Shown piece by piece: positions 1-6,778 of a stretch of DNA of 64,000 bases. The notes under the pieces were generated by a model, which had not been told where the DNA came from, made no database searches, and saw only the letters and a list, made by a program, of their open reading frames with translations. The stretch is from DATBIS01 sp036556805 (GTDB lineage Bacteria > Actinomycetota > UBA4738 > HRBIN12). Within the stretch, counting starts at the first letter, position 1; every line of letters begins with the position of its first letter. The stretch is taken from positions 11,088-75,087 of the forward strand of contig DATBIS010000116.1 in NCBI GenBank assembly GCA_036556805.1. The letters are read 5' to 3'. Made by a program: the position numbers and the translations under genes.

Positions 1-160
1 CGACGAGCATCACGGCCCCCCAGGGGGCCCCCATCACCGTCCGCGTGCGATCGAGGATCTCTTGGAGCATCTCGTCCCGCGGGAGGAGCGTGAGGCCGAC
101 CTCGGTGACCTGCGCGAGCCGTCGGGAGAGGTCCTCGGCGCGCGAGTCGCGGCCGATCAC
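1..160 (-). CDS. GAF-domain protein, N-terminal fragment (cut by window edge)
   Basis: The reverse strand reads from a GTG at 160 to the window edge without a stop. About 53 residues are visible, including 'LAQVTEVGLTLLPRDEMLQE' and 'RTVMGAPWGAVML', which resemble the first helix and strand of a GAF sensor domain. It lies 28 bp downstream of an RsbW-like kinase gene and a STAS gene on the same strand. It is therefore probably the sensor/phosphatase (GAF plus SpoIIE/PP2C) component of that partner-switching operon. The phosphatase part is inferred because the rest is outside the window. A GGGG run lies about 8 nt before the GTG. Confidence 0.6.
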   Translation of the reverse strand, partial: MIGRDSRAEDLSRRLAQVTEVGLTLLPRDEMLQEILDRTRTVMGAPWGAVMLV

Positions 161-188
161 CGTCGTATCCCCGGTGGACGGAGGACGA

Positions 189-560
189 TCAGGCGATCGG
201 GACGGGGATTCGAACGGATCGTGCATCCGTCTCGATCATGGGGAAGAGCGACACCAGGAGCTGTTGGCGATACCGGCGAGCGAACGCCTCCATCTCGTCG
301 GTGGTCGGGCCGTCGGAGGCCGGGTCGGGGATCCCCTCGAACTCGACCGTGGCCTTGCCCTCGCCATCGGGAACGCGAACGGAGACCACCGGAGAGTTGG
401 GCGACCCGACCGCGGCCGCGAAGAGCTCCGAGACGGCGAGCTTCACGTCCTCGACCGTCGCGGCGTCCGCCCCGAGGATCCGCAAGGTGGAGGCGACGAA
501 CCGCCTGGCGGTAAGCGCGAACGCGCCGTCTGCCGGCGTCGTGAGTCGAGCCTCGATCAT
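189..560 (-). CDS. RsbW/SpoIIAB-like anti-sigma ATP-binding protein
   Basis: 123 aa. The pattern 'DVKLAVSELFAAAVGS' matches the N-box helix region of GHKL ATPases of the RsbW type, in which a kinase binds a sigma factor or phosphorylates a STAS antagonist. The C-terminal half is short and the glycine-rich ATP-lid motifs are weak, so it may be a degenerate, binding-only member. Start ATG at 560 lies 12 nt after the stop of the STAS gene (573..911), and a GAF protein gene follows, forming a three-gene unit. Family assignment is fairly sure; the partner sigma factor is unknown. Confidence 0.65.
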   Translation of the reverse strand: MIEARLTTPADGAFALTARRFVASTLRILGADAATVEDVKLAVSELFAAAVGSPNSPVVSVRVPDGEGKATVEFEGIPDPASDGPTTDEMEAFARRYRQQLLVSLFPMIETDARSVRIPVPIA

Positions 561-572
561 CGAGGCGCCGGA

Positions 573-911
573 TCAGCCCTCGCCCGCCGCGTCGAGCGAG
601 GTGAAGGTCGGGAGAAATCCGTCGAGCCCGGTCAGTGCGAGGAGCTTGTGGAGCGACGACGACTCTCCCGCCACGACCGCGAACGTTCCGTCGTGCTCAC
701 GGAGCCGCTTGAGGCACGCCACCAGCACGCCGAGGCCGCTCGAGTCGATGAAGGCAACGCGATCCAGGTCGACGACCACCTCGCGAGCGCCCGTGTCGGT
801 CACCTCGACGACCGCCTCGCGGAGCCGCGGGGCCGTATAGAGATCGAGCTCCCCCGCCACTTGGAGGATCGTGCGCGCGCCTTCGGAACGGGTCTCGATC
901 GTCAGATCGAT
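573..911 (-). CDS. STAS-domain anti-sigma factor antagonist, probable non-canonical start
   Basis: SpoIIAA/RsbV-type STAS protein. 'AGELDLYTAPRLREAV' is the second strand and helix, and 'VAFIDSSGLGVLV' carries the phosphorylatable Ser of the DSSG motif. The first ATG/GTG/TTG in frame is a GTG at 860, which would delete the first beta strand. The reading frame continues upstream through 'DLTIETRSEGARTILQV', exactly the expected N-terminus, until a TAG near 980, with no ATG/GTG/TTG in that stretch. A perfect AAGGAGG (926-920) sits 8 nt before an ATC codon (911-909); a CTG is at 905. I therefore start at ATC 911, but GTG 860 is the conservative alternative. It heads the unit STAS, RsbW-like, GAF. 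Confidence 0.7.
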   Translation of the reverse strand: MDLTIETRSEGARTILQVAGELDLYTAPRLREAVVEVTDTGAREVVVDLDRVAFIDSSGLGVLVACLKRLREHDGTFAVVAGESSSLHKLLALTGLDGFLPTFTSLDAAGEG

Positions 912-983
912 CTCGAACGCCTCCTTCGTGCGGCAAGTGGCCGGCGAGCGAACACCCGGCTGGGGACGTCGGATGGCCGCAGC

Positions 984-992
984 TAGTATAGG
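984..992. promoter_or_regulatory. Overlapping divergent -10 elements
   Basis: On the plus strand TATAGG (987-992) ends 8 nt before the GTG of the anti-sigma gene at 1001, with TAGTAT at 984-989 as an alternative. On the minus strand TATACT (990-985) faces the STAS operon. The two -10 hexamers overlap, so only one polymerase could occupy the site at a time. Start sites are inferred, not mapped. Confidence 0.5.
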
Positions 993-1000
993 TCGATCCC

Positions 1001-1387
1001 GTGACCGACCCCGGCCCCGTCTTCGGCAGCGTGCCCGCGAGCAGCGAGTTCGTCCCCGTCCTGCGCGGGCTCGTCGCGAGCGTCGGCGCGCGGGCCGACC
1101 TGCCGTTCGAACACATCGACGAGCTTCGGATGGCGGTCGACGAGGCCTGCGCCCTGCTGCTTCGCCTGGCGCCGGGCGACATCCTCTGGCTTCGACTGCT
1201 GCCCGCCAACGGGTCGCTCACCGCGGAGGTCGGCAGCAGTGGCGCGGCCGCTGCGTGGCCCCCCGCCGACGTCGAAGGATCCTGGCCGTGGAAGGTGATC
1301 GCCGGTCTCGCCGATGAGGCTCGCTTCGACGTCAACGATCGGGGGCCGTCGATCGTGATCGTCAAGCGCGTTCCCTCTCTGCGGTGA
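1001..1387 (+). CDS. RsbW-like anti-sigma factor paired with downstream sigma factor
   Basis: 128 aa. 'HIDELRMAVDEACALLLRL' matches the N-box helix of RsbW/SpoIIAB GHKL proteins ('ELRMAVDEA' is typical of actinobacterial SigB/F anti-sigma factors). The C-terminal ATP-lid region is reduced. GTG start at 1001; no SD, but a TATAGG hexamer 8 nt upstream suggests leaderless expression. Its last four bases overlap the GTG of the sigma factor gene (GTGA), so the two proteins are almost certainly co-translated regulator and target. Confidence 0.8.
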   Translation: MTDPGPVFGSVPASSEFVPVLRGLVASVGARADLPFEHIDELRMAVDEACALLLRLAPGDILWLRLLPANGSLTAEVGSSGAAAAWPPADVEGSWPWKVIAGLADEARFDVNDRGPSIVIVKRVPSLR

Positions 1388-2160
1388 ACGAGGAAGCGAC
1401 GGCTGAGGGGCGGGGATCCGCGGGCGACCCCGAAGAGGTGCTCGAGCTGTTTGCGCGGCTCCCCAATGGTGATGCCCGCGAGGCGCTCGTCGTTCGGTTC
1501 CTTCCGCTCGCCGAGTACTTCGCTCGGAGGTTCACCGGGCGCGGGGAGTCGATCGAGGATCTCCAGCAGGTCGCGAGTCTCGGACTGCTGCACGCGATCG
1601 ACCGCTTCGACACCGAGCGCGGCGTGCAGTTCTCGACGTACGCGGCGGCCACGATCGTGGGCGAGATCAAGCGACACTTCCGTGACAAAGGCTGGGCCAT
1701 CCGCGTCCCGCGGAACCTCCAGGAGTCGGCGCTTCGCGTCAACCGGCTGCTGTCGCAGCTCTGGCAGGAGCTGGGACGATCGCCGACGGTGGCCGAGATC
1801 GCCGAGCGCGCGGACCTCGCCGAGGAGGAAGTGCTCGAAGCGATCGATGCGGTGCAGGCCTATTCGACGGGATCGCTCGACGCGCCGACAACAGAGGGGT
1901 CACCGACGCCCGCCGAGACGCTCGGGGAGGAGGATCCGCTCTTCGAGCTCGCTGAGGGGTGGTCTTCGGTCGCGCCCACCATCCGGGCGCTCCCTGCGCG
2001 CGAGCGCCAGATCCTGTACCTGCGATTCTTCGAGGGACTGACGCAATCCGAGATCGCGCAACGAATCGGGATCTCCCAGATGCATGTGTCGCGCCTGCTC
2101 GGTCAGACGCTCGAGCTGCTTCGACGTCAGGTCGACCCCGACCGCGTCGAGGGGGAGTAG
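1384..2160 (+). CDS. RNA polymerase sigma factor, SigB/SigF/SigG type
   Basis: 258 aa, the usual size. Region 2 is at about residues 35-105 ('GESIEDLQQVASLGLLHAID', 'STYAAATIVGEIKRHFRDKG'), region 3 at about 115-185, and region 4 at about 200-250 with helix-turn-helix 'LTQSEIAQRIGISQMHVSRL'. This is the group-3 sigma factor of stress or developmental control, held by an RsbW-like kinase and released by a STAS antagonist. GTG start inside the stop of the cognate anti-sigma gene. Four GTTT-N16-GGG.A.-like sequences within 5 kb (2418-2473, 6317-6342, 6779-6804) resemble the promoter class such factors read, so part of its regulon may be local. Confidence 0.92.
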   Translation: MNEEATAEGRGSAGDPEEVLELFARLPNGDAREALVVRFLPLAEYFARRFTGRGESIEDLQQVASLGLLHAIDRFDTERGVQFSTYAAATIVGEIKRHFRDKGWAIRVPRNLQESALRVNRLLSQLWQELGRSPTVAEIAERADLAEEEVLEAIDAVQAYSTGSLDAPTTEGSPTPAETLGEEDPLFELAEGWSSVAPTIRALPARERQILYLRFFEGLTQSEIAQRIGISQMHVSRLLGQTLELLRRQVDPDRVEGE

Positions 2161-2199
2161 CGGGCGCGGGGGACGTCCCGCCACTCCCCGTGCGCGGGG

Positions 2200-2376
2200 T
2201 CACTTGCCCCAGATGCTGATCCCCCCGGGGCCGACGAGCACACCGATGATCACGAGGACGATGCCCGTCAGGAGTTCGCCCCGAATGAACGCCACGATGC
2301 CGGCGATCACCAGGATGGCGGCGAGAATCCAGAGCAGGGTCGCCGCTCCACCCGAAAGCGCAAGCAGTGCAAGCAT
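2200..2376 (-). CDS. GPGG-motif small membrane protein
   Basis: 58 aa with two hydrophobic segments ('LLWILAAILVIAGIVAFI' and 'LLTGIVLVIIGVLVGPGG') and the C-terminal GPGG motif that names this small actinobacterial membrane family. I start at ATG 2376, which has GGAGG 5 nt upstream, rather than at the longer frame reaching 2481, whose extra residues are charged and overlap the promoter. A GTTT-N16-GGGAAC promoter-like sequence lies 42 bp upstream. Function of the family is unknown; the promoter suggests sigma-B-type stress control. Confidence 0.7.
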   Translation of the reverse strand: MLALLALSGGAATLLWILAAILVIAGIVAFIRGELLTGIVLVIIGVLVGPGGISIWGK

Positions 2377-2417
2377 GGTTCCTCCTTCGTCCGAAACGTC
2401 TCTCGTTCGCATGGTGT

Positions 2418-2443
2418 GTTCCCTCTCGCTCGCGCATTGAAAC
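2418..2443 (-). promoter_or_regulatory. Sigma-B-type promoter candidate for the GPGG protein gene
   Basis: Reverse strand reads GTTT (2443-2440), 16 bp, GGGAAC (2423-2418), close to the GTTT-N14/17-GGGTAT consensus of SigB/SigF-type factors. Its -35 is the mirror image of the -35 of the plus-strand promoter at 2448: the pair forms GAAACG-AA-CGTTTC. Confidence 0.45.
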
Positions 2444-2447
2444 GAAC

Positions 2448-2473
2448 GTTTCGACGTCGTGACGACGAGGTAA
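2448..2473 (+). promoter_or_regulatory. Sigma-B-type promoter candidate for the DUF6328 gene
   Basis: Plus strand reads GTTT (2448-2451), 16 bp, AGGTAA (2468-2473), ending 10 nt before ATG 2484. It is arranged back to back with the minus-strand promoter at 2418-2443. Confidence 0.42.
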
Positions 2474-2483
2474 CTCCTCATGC

Positions 2484-2984
2484 ATGAACGTGCAGGAACG
2501 CCGCGACGAGCGGTCGGACGGCGGCGTATCGAAAGGGGAAACGCAGAAGCAGCGCGTGGATCGGGAGCTGATCGAGCTCCTCAACGAGCTTCGCGTCACG
2601 TTGCCCGGGGTCCAGGTGCTCTTCGCGTTCCTGTTGATCGTGCCGTTCAGCGCAGGATTCGCTCAGCTGTCCTCCGGCCAGCGGGCCTGGTACTTCACGA
2701 GCTTCCTCGCGACGGCGGCCGCTGCCGTGCTCCTCGTCGCGCCGGCGAGCCACCATCGGGTTCGTTTCCGCGAGGGGGACAAGGACTGGATGGTCCGCAC
2801 CGCAAACCGTCTGGCGATCGCGGGCATGGCCCTGCTCGCCGTAGCGATCGCGAGTGCCGCGTTCCTCGTCACGGACGTGCTCTTCACCGTCTCGTGGGCG
2901 GCGGCGGTTGCCGCGGCGCTCGGCGGGGGGATGGTCTGGTTCTGGTTCGGCGTCCCGCTCCTGCATCGAGAAGAGCGAAGGTGA
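2484..2984 (+). CDS. DUF6328 family membrane protein
   Basis: 166 aa. A soluble N-terminus with 'RVDRELIELLNELRVTLPG' is followed by four hydrophobic segments (about residues 44-62, 69-86, 110-130 and 134-152), typical of the actinobacterial DUF6328 family ('LLNELRV.LPGVQVLFAFLL'). The function of the family is not known. It is divergent from the small GPGG gene and shares with it an intergenic region holding two back-to-back sigma-B-like promoters. Start ATG 2484; a GTG 14 codons later is an alternative. Confidence 0.75.
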   Translation: MNVQERRDERSDGGVSKGETQKQRVDRELIELLNELRVTLPGVQVLFAFLLIVPFSAGFAQLSSGQRAWYFTSFLATAAAAVLLVAPASHHRVRFREGDKDWMVRTANRLAIAGMALLAVAIASAAFLVTDVLFTVSWAAAVAAALGGGMVWFWFGVPLLHREERR

Positions 2985-3129
2985 CGTCCCGGGAGAGCCG
3001 GCCGTCGGCGCGACGTTCGTCAGCCCGGCGGGTCCTATTGGGCGCTGGGGCAGGTACGCGGTCGAGTTCATGTCCGCGGTGGTGAGAAAGGCACCGGGTC
3101 TTCCGATCTCGAGGAAGGGTGGCCGTCCG

Positions 3130-3552
3130 GTGCGCGGCATTCGGGCGGCGTTCCTCGCTGTTGCTCTTGCCCTCATGGGATCAGCCTGCGGCGGGGGCGG
3201 CGTGCTGGAGGCCAAGGATCTGCTGGAACAATCGAAATCATTGCAATCGTTGGCCGCCGAGGGCGCGCTCCTCGCTGAGGACGGGGCGTCCGGCAAGACG
3301 ACGCGCGTCTTCATGCAGGAACACTCCTCCGACCTCTTCCTGGCCGCATCCCAAGTGGAGGCCACGTTGGCGCAGGCCAAGAGCGAGCAACCGATCGTGG
3401 TGCAGCTCCGCAAGCTGACCGTCCTCGCCGGTCGAGTAAGCGCCAACCTCGAACTCCTCACCGTTGCCTCGCGAGAGGAGCAACGCGTGCTCGTTGGCGA
3501 GCTGGAATCGGCTGCCCGAGCGTGCCGAACGATCGGTGAAGCGCTCTCATGA
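3130..3552 (+). CDS. Small lipoprotein heading the Nramp/PRC operon
   Basis: About 140 aa. The start GTG 3130 gives a classic lipoprotein signal: short basic n-region, hydrophobic 'AAFLAVALALMGSAC' with lipobox MGSAC, then a GGGG linker. AGGAAGG lies about 12 nt upstream; ATG 3070 is an upstream alternative but adds 20 charged residues. The mature part is predicted helical, with Leu/Ala-rich stretches such as 'ASQVEATLAQAKSEQ' and 'VQLRKLTVLAGRVSANLELL', and has no recognised domain. Its stop overlaps the ATG of the Nramp-like gene (ATGA), so it is probably translationally coupled and may be an outer-face partner of that transporter (inference). Confidence 0.7.
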   Translation: MRGIRAAFLAVALALMGSACGGGGVLEAKDLLEQSKSLQSLAAEGALLAEDGASGKTTRVFMQEHSSDLFLAASQVEATLAQAKSEQPIVVQLRKLTVLAGRVSANLELLTVASREEQRVLVGELESAARACRTIGEALS

Positions 3553-4784
3553 GCGTGAAGAACGTCCTCGCCGTGGCGCTGGGAATCCTCTCCGCGATCG
3601 GTGGCTTCGTGGACATCGGCGATCTCGTCTTCAACACGCAGGCCGGCGCGACCTTCGGCTTCCAACTCCTCTGGGTCGTCGTGATCGGAGTCCTCGGGAT
3701 CATCGTCTATTCGGAGATGTGCGGGCGCGTCTCGGCCATCGCGCAGCGCCCGGTCTTCGACCTCGTGCGGGAGCGCACCGGTTTCGGGGCGGGACTCGCG
3801 ACCCTCATTGCCTCCGAGATCGTCAACCTGATGACGTGCGCCGCGGAGATCGGTGGAGTCGCCATCTGCCTTCAACTTCTCTCCGGCCTCCCGTACCGTC
3901 TCTTGATCCCGATCGGCGTGGTGGGTCTGGTCCTGTGCTGTTGGGTGCTGCCGTTCAGATGGATCGAGAGAGTCTTCAGCTATCTCGGCCTGTGCCTGCT
4001 CGTCTTTGCCGTGGCCGCGATCAAGCTGCGCCCGGATTGGGGCCAGGTTGCTCATGGGTTCGTTCCCGGCGCCCACGACGGCGGCAGTCTGACGGTCTAC
4101 CTCTACTTCGTGGTCGGCCTGATCGGAGCCGCGATGACTCCCTACGAGGTCTACTTCTATTCCTCGGGTGCCGTGGAGGACCGCTGGGGCCCAAAGGATC
4201 TCGGGTTGAACAGGGTGACCGCGATGATCGGCTACGGTTTGGGAGGCCTTCTCTCCTTCGCGCTGATGATCGTCGCGGCCGTCCTCTTCTTGCCGAGCGG
4301 CATCTCCCCGCAGTTCCTGGGCACACCCCCACTCGCCGCCGGACATGTGGTGGGGCAGGTGGGCCTGCTGTTGGCGCTCATCGGCATCCTCTTCGCCGTG
4401 GGCGGCGCGGCCATCGAGACCTCCTTCGCCGGCGCCTACAACGTGGCCCAGTTCTTCGGGTGGAAGTGGGGAAAGAAGGAGCGCCCGGCCGGCGCGCCGC
4501 GCTTCACGCTCTCGTGGCTCGTCATCTTTGCTCTTGCGCTCTTGGTCGTCATGACGGGATTGGACCCGATCAAGCTCACGGAGTACTCGGTCATCTTCTC
4601 GGTGGTCGCGTTGCCCCTCACCTACCTGCCGATCCTGGTCGTTGCCAACGACCACACCTATATGGGAGCCAACGTGAACGGAAGGCTGGCCAACGTCCTC
4701 GGCACCCTCTACTTCATCGTCATCCTCTTGATCGCCGTCGCGGCCATCCCACTGATGGTGCTGACGAACGGAGGACAGGGATGA
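3549..4784 (+). CDS. Nramp-like transporter with altered metal-site motifs
   Basis: 411 aa, about 11 hydrophobic helices, with overall Nramp layout: 'GGFVDIGDLVFNTQAGATFG' in TM1 and 'GAAMTPYEVYFYSSG' in TM6. Classical Mn/Fe Nramps have Asp-Pro-Gly-Asn in TM1 and Met-Pro-His-Asn in TM6. Here the corresponding residues are D22-I-G-D25 and T197-P-Y-E200, so the metal-binding Met, Asn and His are lost and two acidic residues gained. Manganese or iron specificity is therefore doubtful. It is translationally coupled to the upstream lipoprotein and to two downstream PRC-barrel proteins by 1-4 nt overlaps. Confidence 0.85.
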   Translation: MSVKNVLAVALGILSAIGGFVDIGDLVFNTQAGATFGFQLLWVVVIGVLGIIVYSEMCGRVSAIAQRPVFDLVRERTGFGAGLATLIASEIVNLMTCAAEIGGVAICLQLLSGLPYRLLIPIGVVGLVLCCWVLPFRWIERVFSYLGLCLLVFAVAAIKLRPDWGQVAHGFVPGAHDGGSLTVYLYFVVGLIGAAMTPYEVYFYSSGAVEDRWGPKDLGLNRVTAMIGYGLGGLLSFALMIVAAVLFLPSGISPQFLGTPPLAAGHVVGQVGLLLALIGILFAVGGAAIETSFAGAYNVAQFFGWKWGKKERPAGAPRFTLSWLVIFALALLVVMTGLDPIKLTEYSVIFSVVALPLTYLPILVVANDHTYMGANVNGRLANVLGTLYFIVILLIAVAAIPLMVLTNGGQG

Positions 4785-5125
4785 GCAAGACCGTCGAAAT
4801 CGACATCGCCCTCGGCATCCTCGATCATCAGCTCGTCGACAGCGATGGCCAGAACTGCGGCAAGGTGGACGATCTCGAGATCACTGACCTCGATGGCGAC
4901 TCGCCGGAAATCGTTGAGATCCTCGTGGGAGGTACCGCGTGGCGCGCTCGCGGTCGCCTCGGACGGATTGCGGCACGCGTTTCCGGAGATGCCGTACATG
5001 TTCCCTGGACCGAGGTCGAGTCCGTGACGTCGGTCGTGAACATCCGGCGCCCTGCGGGCGAGTTGCGCCTGAACCGAGGCGACGCTCGATGGGCGCGGGT
5101 CTTCGAGAAGGTGCCGGGGTCCTGA
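4781..5125 (+). CDS. PRC-barrel domain protein (first of tandem pair)
   Basis: 114 aa. The N-terminal part 'LDHQLVDSDGQNCGKVDDLE' followed by alternating strands is a PRC-barrel fold; residues beyond 60 ('GDAVHVPWTEVESVTSVVNI') complete a second half-barrel. ATG overlaps the Nramp-like stop (ATGA). PRC barrels are small beta domains known from photosynthetic reaction centre H subunits, RimM and many stress-protein contexts. Here it probably acts as a cytosolic adaptor of the membrane protein encoded upstream (inference from context only). Confidence 0.7.
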   Translation: MSKTVEIDIALGILDHQLVDSDGQNCGKVDDLEITDLDGDSPEIVEILVGGTAWRARGRLGRIAARVSGDAVHVPWTEVESVTSVVNIRRPAGELRLNRGDARWARVFEKVPGS

Positions 5126-5403
5126 TGCGAATCTCGGAACTGCTGAACCGGGAGGTCGTGACCGAGTCGGGTCGGCGGCTGGGGCGCATCCACGATGTCC
5201 GCGGCGAGCTCGTGGGGAATCGGCTTCTCGTGACCGGGCTGATCGCCGGCAAGCTCGGAATCCTCGAACGTTTCGGGATCGGGACCCACGGAAGCGGTGG
5301 CCCGGGGGAGGCGCGAGTACACGGGCAGGACATGATCCCGGTGGACCGAATCGTTCGCGTCGGACCTGAGATCACGGTCGCCGACGAACGCCCGAGCTCC
5401 TAG
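5125..5403 (+). CDS. PRC-barrel domain protein (second of tandem pair)
   Basis: 92 aa. 'MRISELLNREVVTESGRRLG' and 'RIHDVRGELVGNRLLVTGLI' are a typical PRC-barrel start. A Gly-rich loop 'GTHGSGGPGEARVHG' precedes the last strand 'DMIPVDRIVRVGPEITV'. The A of its ATG is the last base of the stop of the preceding gene. Its 3' end overlaps by 4 nt the 3' end of the convergent gene at 5400..5729. It is the last gene of the lipoprotein/Nramp/PRC/PRC unit. Confidence 0.72.
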   Translation: MRISELLNREVVTESGRRLGRIHDVRGELVGNRLLVTGLIAGKLGILERFGIGTHGSGGPGEARVHGQDMIPVDRIVRVGPEITVADERPSS

Positions 5404-5729
5404 CGGCGCCCAAGAGCGCGGGCGAGCTCGGCCTTCGACATCGTGGAGCGACCGCGGATGTTCCGCTCCTTGGCCTCGTTGTACAGCTGGTCGTAGGTGC
5501 GCCCGCCGGGGCCCGAATGCGAACGCAGGCCGCCGCGCCGTCCCGAGGAGATGTCCTCGATCGAGGACCGGCTCGCCGTCCTGGCCTCACCGGACCTTGC
5601 CCGCTCCTTGTTGACGGTGCGGGCCGCGATCTCCTCGGCGGTGTCCTCGGACCGCCCTCGTTTCCGAAGCCCTTGCTTGATGTGCTCGTACTGCCGTTCC
5701 CGCTTCTTGCTCCACGCCCGCTGCGGCAT
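5400..5729 (-). CDS. KR-rich 'plasmid stabilisation' type protein with C-terminal Rho-N/SAP-like motif
   Basis: 109 aa, very basic. N-terminus 'MPQRAWSKKRERQYEHIKQG' plus 'SEDTAEEIAARTVNKERARS' is the pattern of chromosomal actinobacterial proteins usually annotated as plasmid stabilisation proteins. The C-terminus 'TYDQLYNEAKERNIRGRSTM' followed by 'SKAELARAL' resembles the Rho N-terminal/SAP-type nucleic-acid-binding helix-extended-loop-helix. There is no toxin partner nearby, so the historic name should not be read as plasmid maintenance. Position among stress genes fits a nucleic-acid-binding stress protein (inference). Confidence 0.65.
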   Translation of the reverse strand: MPQRAWSKKRERQYEHIKQGLRKRGRSEDTAEEIAARTVNKERARSGEARTASRSSIEDISSGRRGGLRSHSGPGGRTYDQLYNEAKERNIRGRSTMSKAELARALGRR

Positions 5730-5753
5730 GTTCGATCCCCTCCTTCGACGGAA

Positions 5754-6281
5754 TCAGGCGACGTCGGCGAGGACCGGCTGCGGACGCCACTCGCCGATCA
5801 GGGCCTCGAGGTCGCGGTAGACCGGGACGCCGTAGCGTCGGCCGGCGCGACGGAGCGCCTTTGCGGCGGACGGGGTCGGGCCGTACAGGGCGCGGACGCG
5901 CGCGAACTCCGTCCGCCACCAGTGGGGTCCGACGGCCGAGCGACCCCAGCCCTCAACGACGCCGAGCACGAGGCCGTCGCGCCCGCCGGAGCCGGATGTG
6001 GCGTGCCACCACGTCTGTGCGATCGCGGGGGATGACCGTTCCTCCGGCACGTCGTGCAGCCCGTAGATGCCGCACGTGCAATGCCCGCTGGGCGCGCCGT
6101 CGAGGTGGTTGTTCTCCTCCGCGCGCCACGGCAACAGCCGGCGGCTCGCCAGGCAGCGGGCCGTGTTCATGCCCGGCGCCCAACGCACGAACGTGCGAAG
6201 CGGGGAGCGCAGCTCACCGTTCGCCTCGAATCGCCACCACCGGAAGCCGTAGAAGCCCGTTGCCTCGAGCAGCCTGTCCAT
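5754..6281 (-). CDS. Conserved actinobacterial protein with C-x-C-G-[IL]-Y signature
   Basis: 175 aa. 'ATGFYGFRWWRF' followed by 'WAPGMNTARC' and 'GHCTCGIYGLHD' is a pattern I recognise in uncharacterised actinobacterial proteins: Trp/Tyr-rich N-terminus, a lone Cys, then C-x-C-G-I-Y. The cysteines could bind a metal. Start ATG 6281 is preceded by GGGGTACGG; the longer frame to 6407 has no supporting signal. A GTTT-N16-GGGGAT sequence (6342-6317) lies 36 bp upstream, suggesting sigma-B-type control. Function unknown. Confidence 0.65.
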   Translation of the reverse strand: MDRLLEATGFYGFRWWRFEANGELRSPLRTFVRWAPGMNTARCLASRRLLPWRAEENNHLDGAPSGHCTCGIYGLHDVPEERSSPAIAQTWWHATSGSGGRDGLVLGVVEGWGRSAVGPHWWRTEFARVRALYGPTPSAAKALRRAGRRYGVPVYRDLEALIGEWRPQPVLADVA

Positions 6282-6316
6282 CCGTACCCCCTGGGAACGA
6301 CGTGCCTGGACAAGCC

Positions 6317-6342
6317 ATCCCCGGGAGGGTCGCCGGCTAAAC
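6317..6342 (-). promoter_or_regulatory. Sigma-B-type promoter candidate upstream of 5754..6281
   Basis: Reverse strand GTTT (6342-6339), 16 bp, GGGGAT (6322-6317). Same spacer length as the two candidates at 2418-2473. Confidence 0.42.
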
Positions 6343-6381
6343 GCCCCGGGTCGTGGTGTGGGCCCGATACCACTTTTCCCG

Positions 6382-6387
6382 TAGGCT
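6382..6387 (+). promoter_or_regulatory. Leaderless -10 (TAGGCT) of 6394 gene
   Basis: TAGGCT ends exactly 6 nt before ATG 6394, placing the expected transcription start at or next to the ATG. Confidence 0.5.
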
Positions 6388-6393
6388 TGAGGC

Positions 6394-6594
6394 ATGCCGG
6401 ACAGCATGGGAAAGCGTCAACGTCGCGACGTCAAGGCTCGCAAGGCCGCGGCGATCGAGGAGCGGAGGCTCGCGCGCCGGCAGCGTGCGGCCGACCGCGC
6501 CGCCGGCGTGATCCCCCCCGGCCCCGGCCTCGGCGAGCCGCCCGAGCCGCTCATCGGCCCCGGCGAGGACGAGCCCGAGCACGACGAGAGCTAG
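6394..6594 (+). CDS. Small basic hypothetical protein
   Basis: 66 aa. The N-terminal half is Arg/Lys/Ala-rich and probably one long helix ('RRDVKARKAAAIEERRLARR'); the C-terminal half is Pro/Gly/Glu-rich ('PPGPGLGEPPEPL') and ends acidic. No known domain. I trust the gene because TAGGCT ends 6 nt before ATG 6394, the leaderless arrangement used by many genes in this window. A second ATG at 6406 is possible. Confidence 0.5.
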   Translation: MPDSMGKRQRRDVKARKAAAIEERRLARRQRAADRAAGVIPPGPGLGEPPEPLIGPGEDEPEHDES

Positions 6595-6746
6595 CGGCTC
6601 TTCCCGCATCCTTGCCTTCTCCGGCAAGCGGCGGTAGACCGTTCCACGCAACCCCCCATCGGAGGACAACCGGCCGGCGTTCGGCGGCGTCGTGATGCTG
6701 TTTTCGGGCGTTCGGGCGCAGCACAAAACGGCGTCGGGTTGGCAGA

Positions 6747-6775
6747 GGGCGGCGGTCCCTTCGGGACCGCCGCCT
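6747..6775. terminator. GC-rich 12-bp hairpin between convergent genes
   Basis: A near-perfect inverted repeat (GGCGGCGGTCCC / GGGACCGCCGCC around a TTC loop) lies between the plus gene ending at 6594 and the minus gene ending at 6832. No U-tract follows on either strand, so if it terminates transcription it is as a strong hairpin of the GC-rich type. A weaker 6-bp hairpin (CTTGCC/GGCAAG) lies near 6609-6626. The rest of 6595-6831 holds no gene that I can support. Confidence 0.45.
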
Positions 6776-6778
6776 CAC

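Noticed and set aside
2478..4655. 725-codon minus-strand open frame
   Set aside because: Shadow of the DUF6328, lipoprotein and Nramp-like genes; low-complexity charged sequence.
5400..5729. Plasmid addiction module
   Set aside because: The family name is historic; there is no antitoxin/toxin partner, replication gene or plasmid feature nearby.
6609..6626. Terminator hairpin CTTGCC/GGCAAG
   Set aside because: Only a 6-bp stem, no T-run; the 12-bp hairpin at 6747-6775 is the better candidate.
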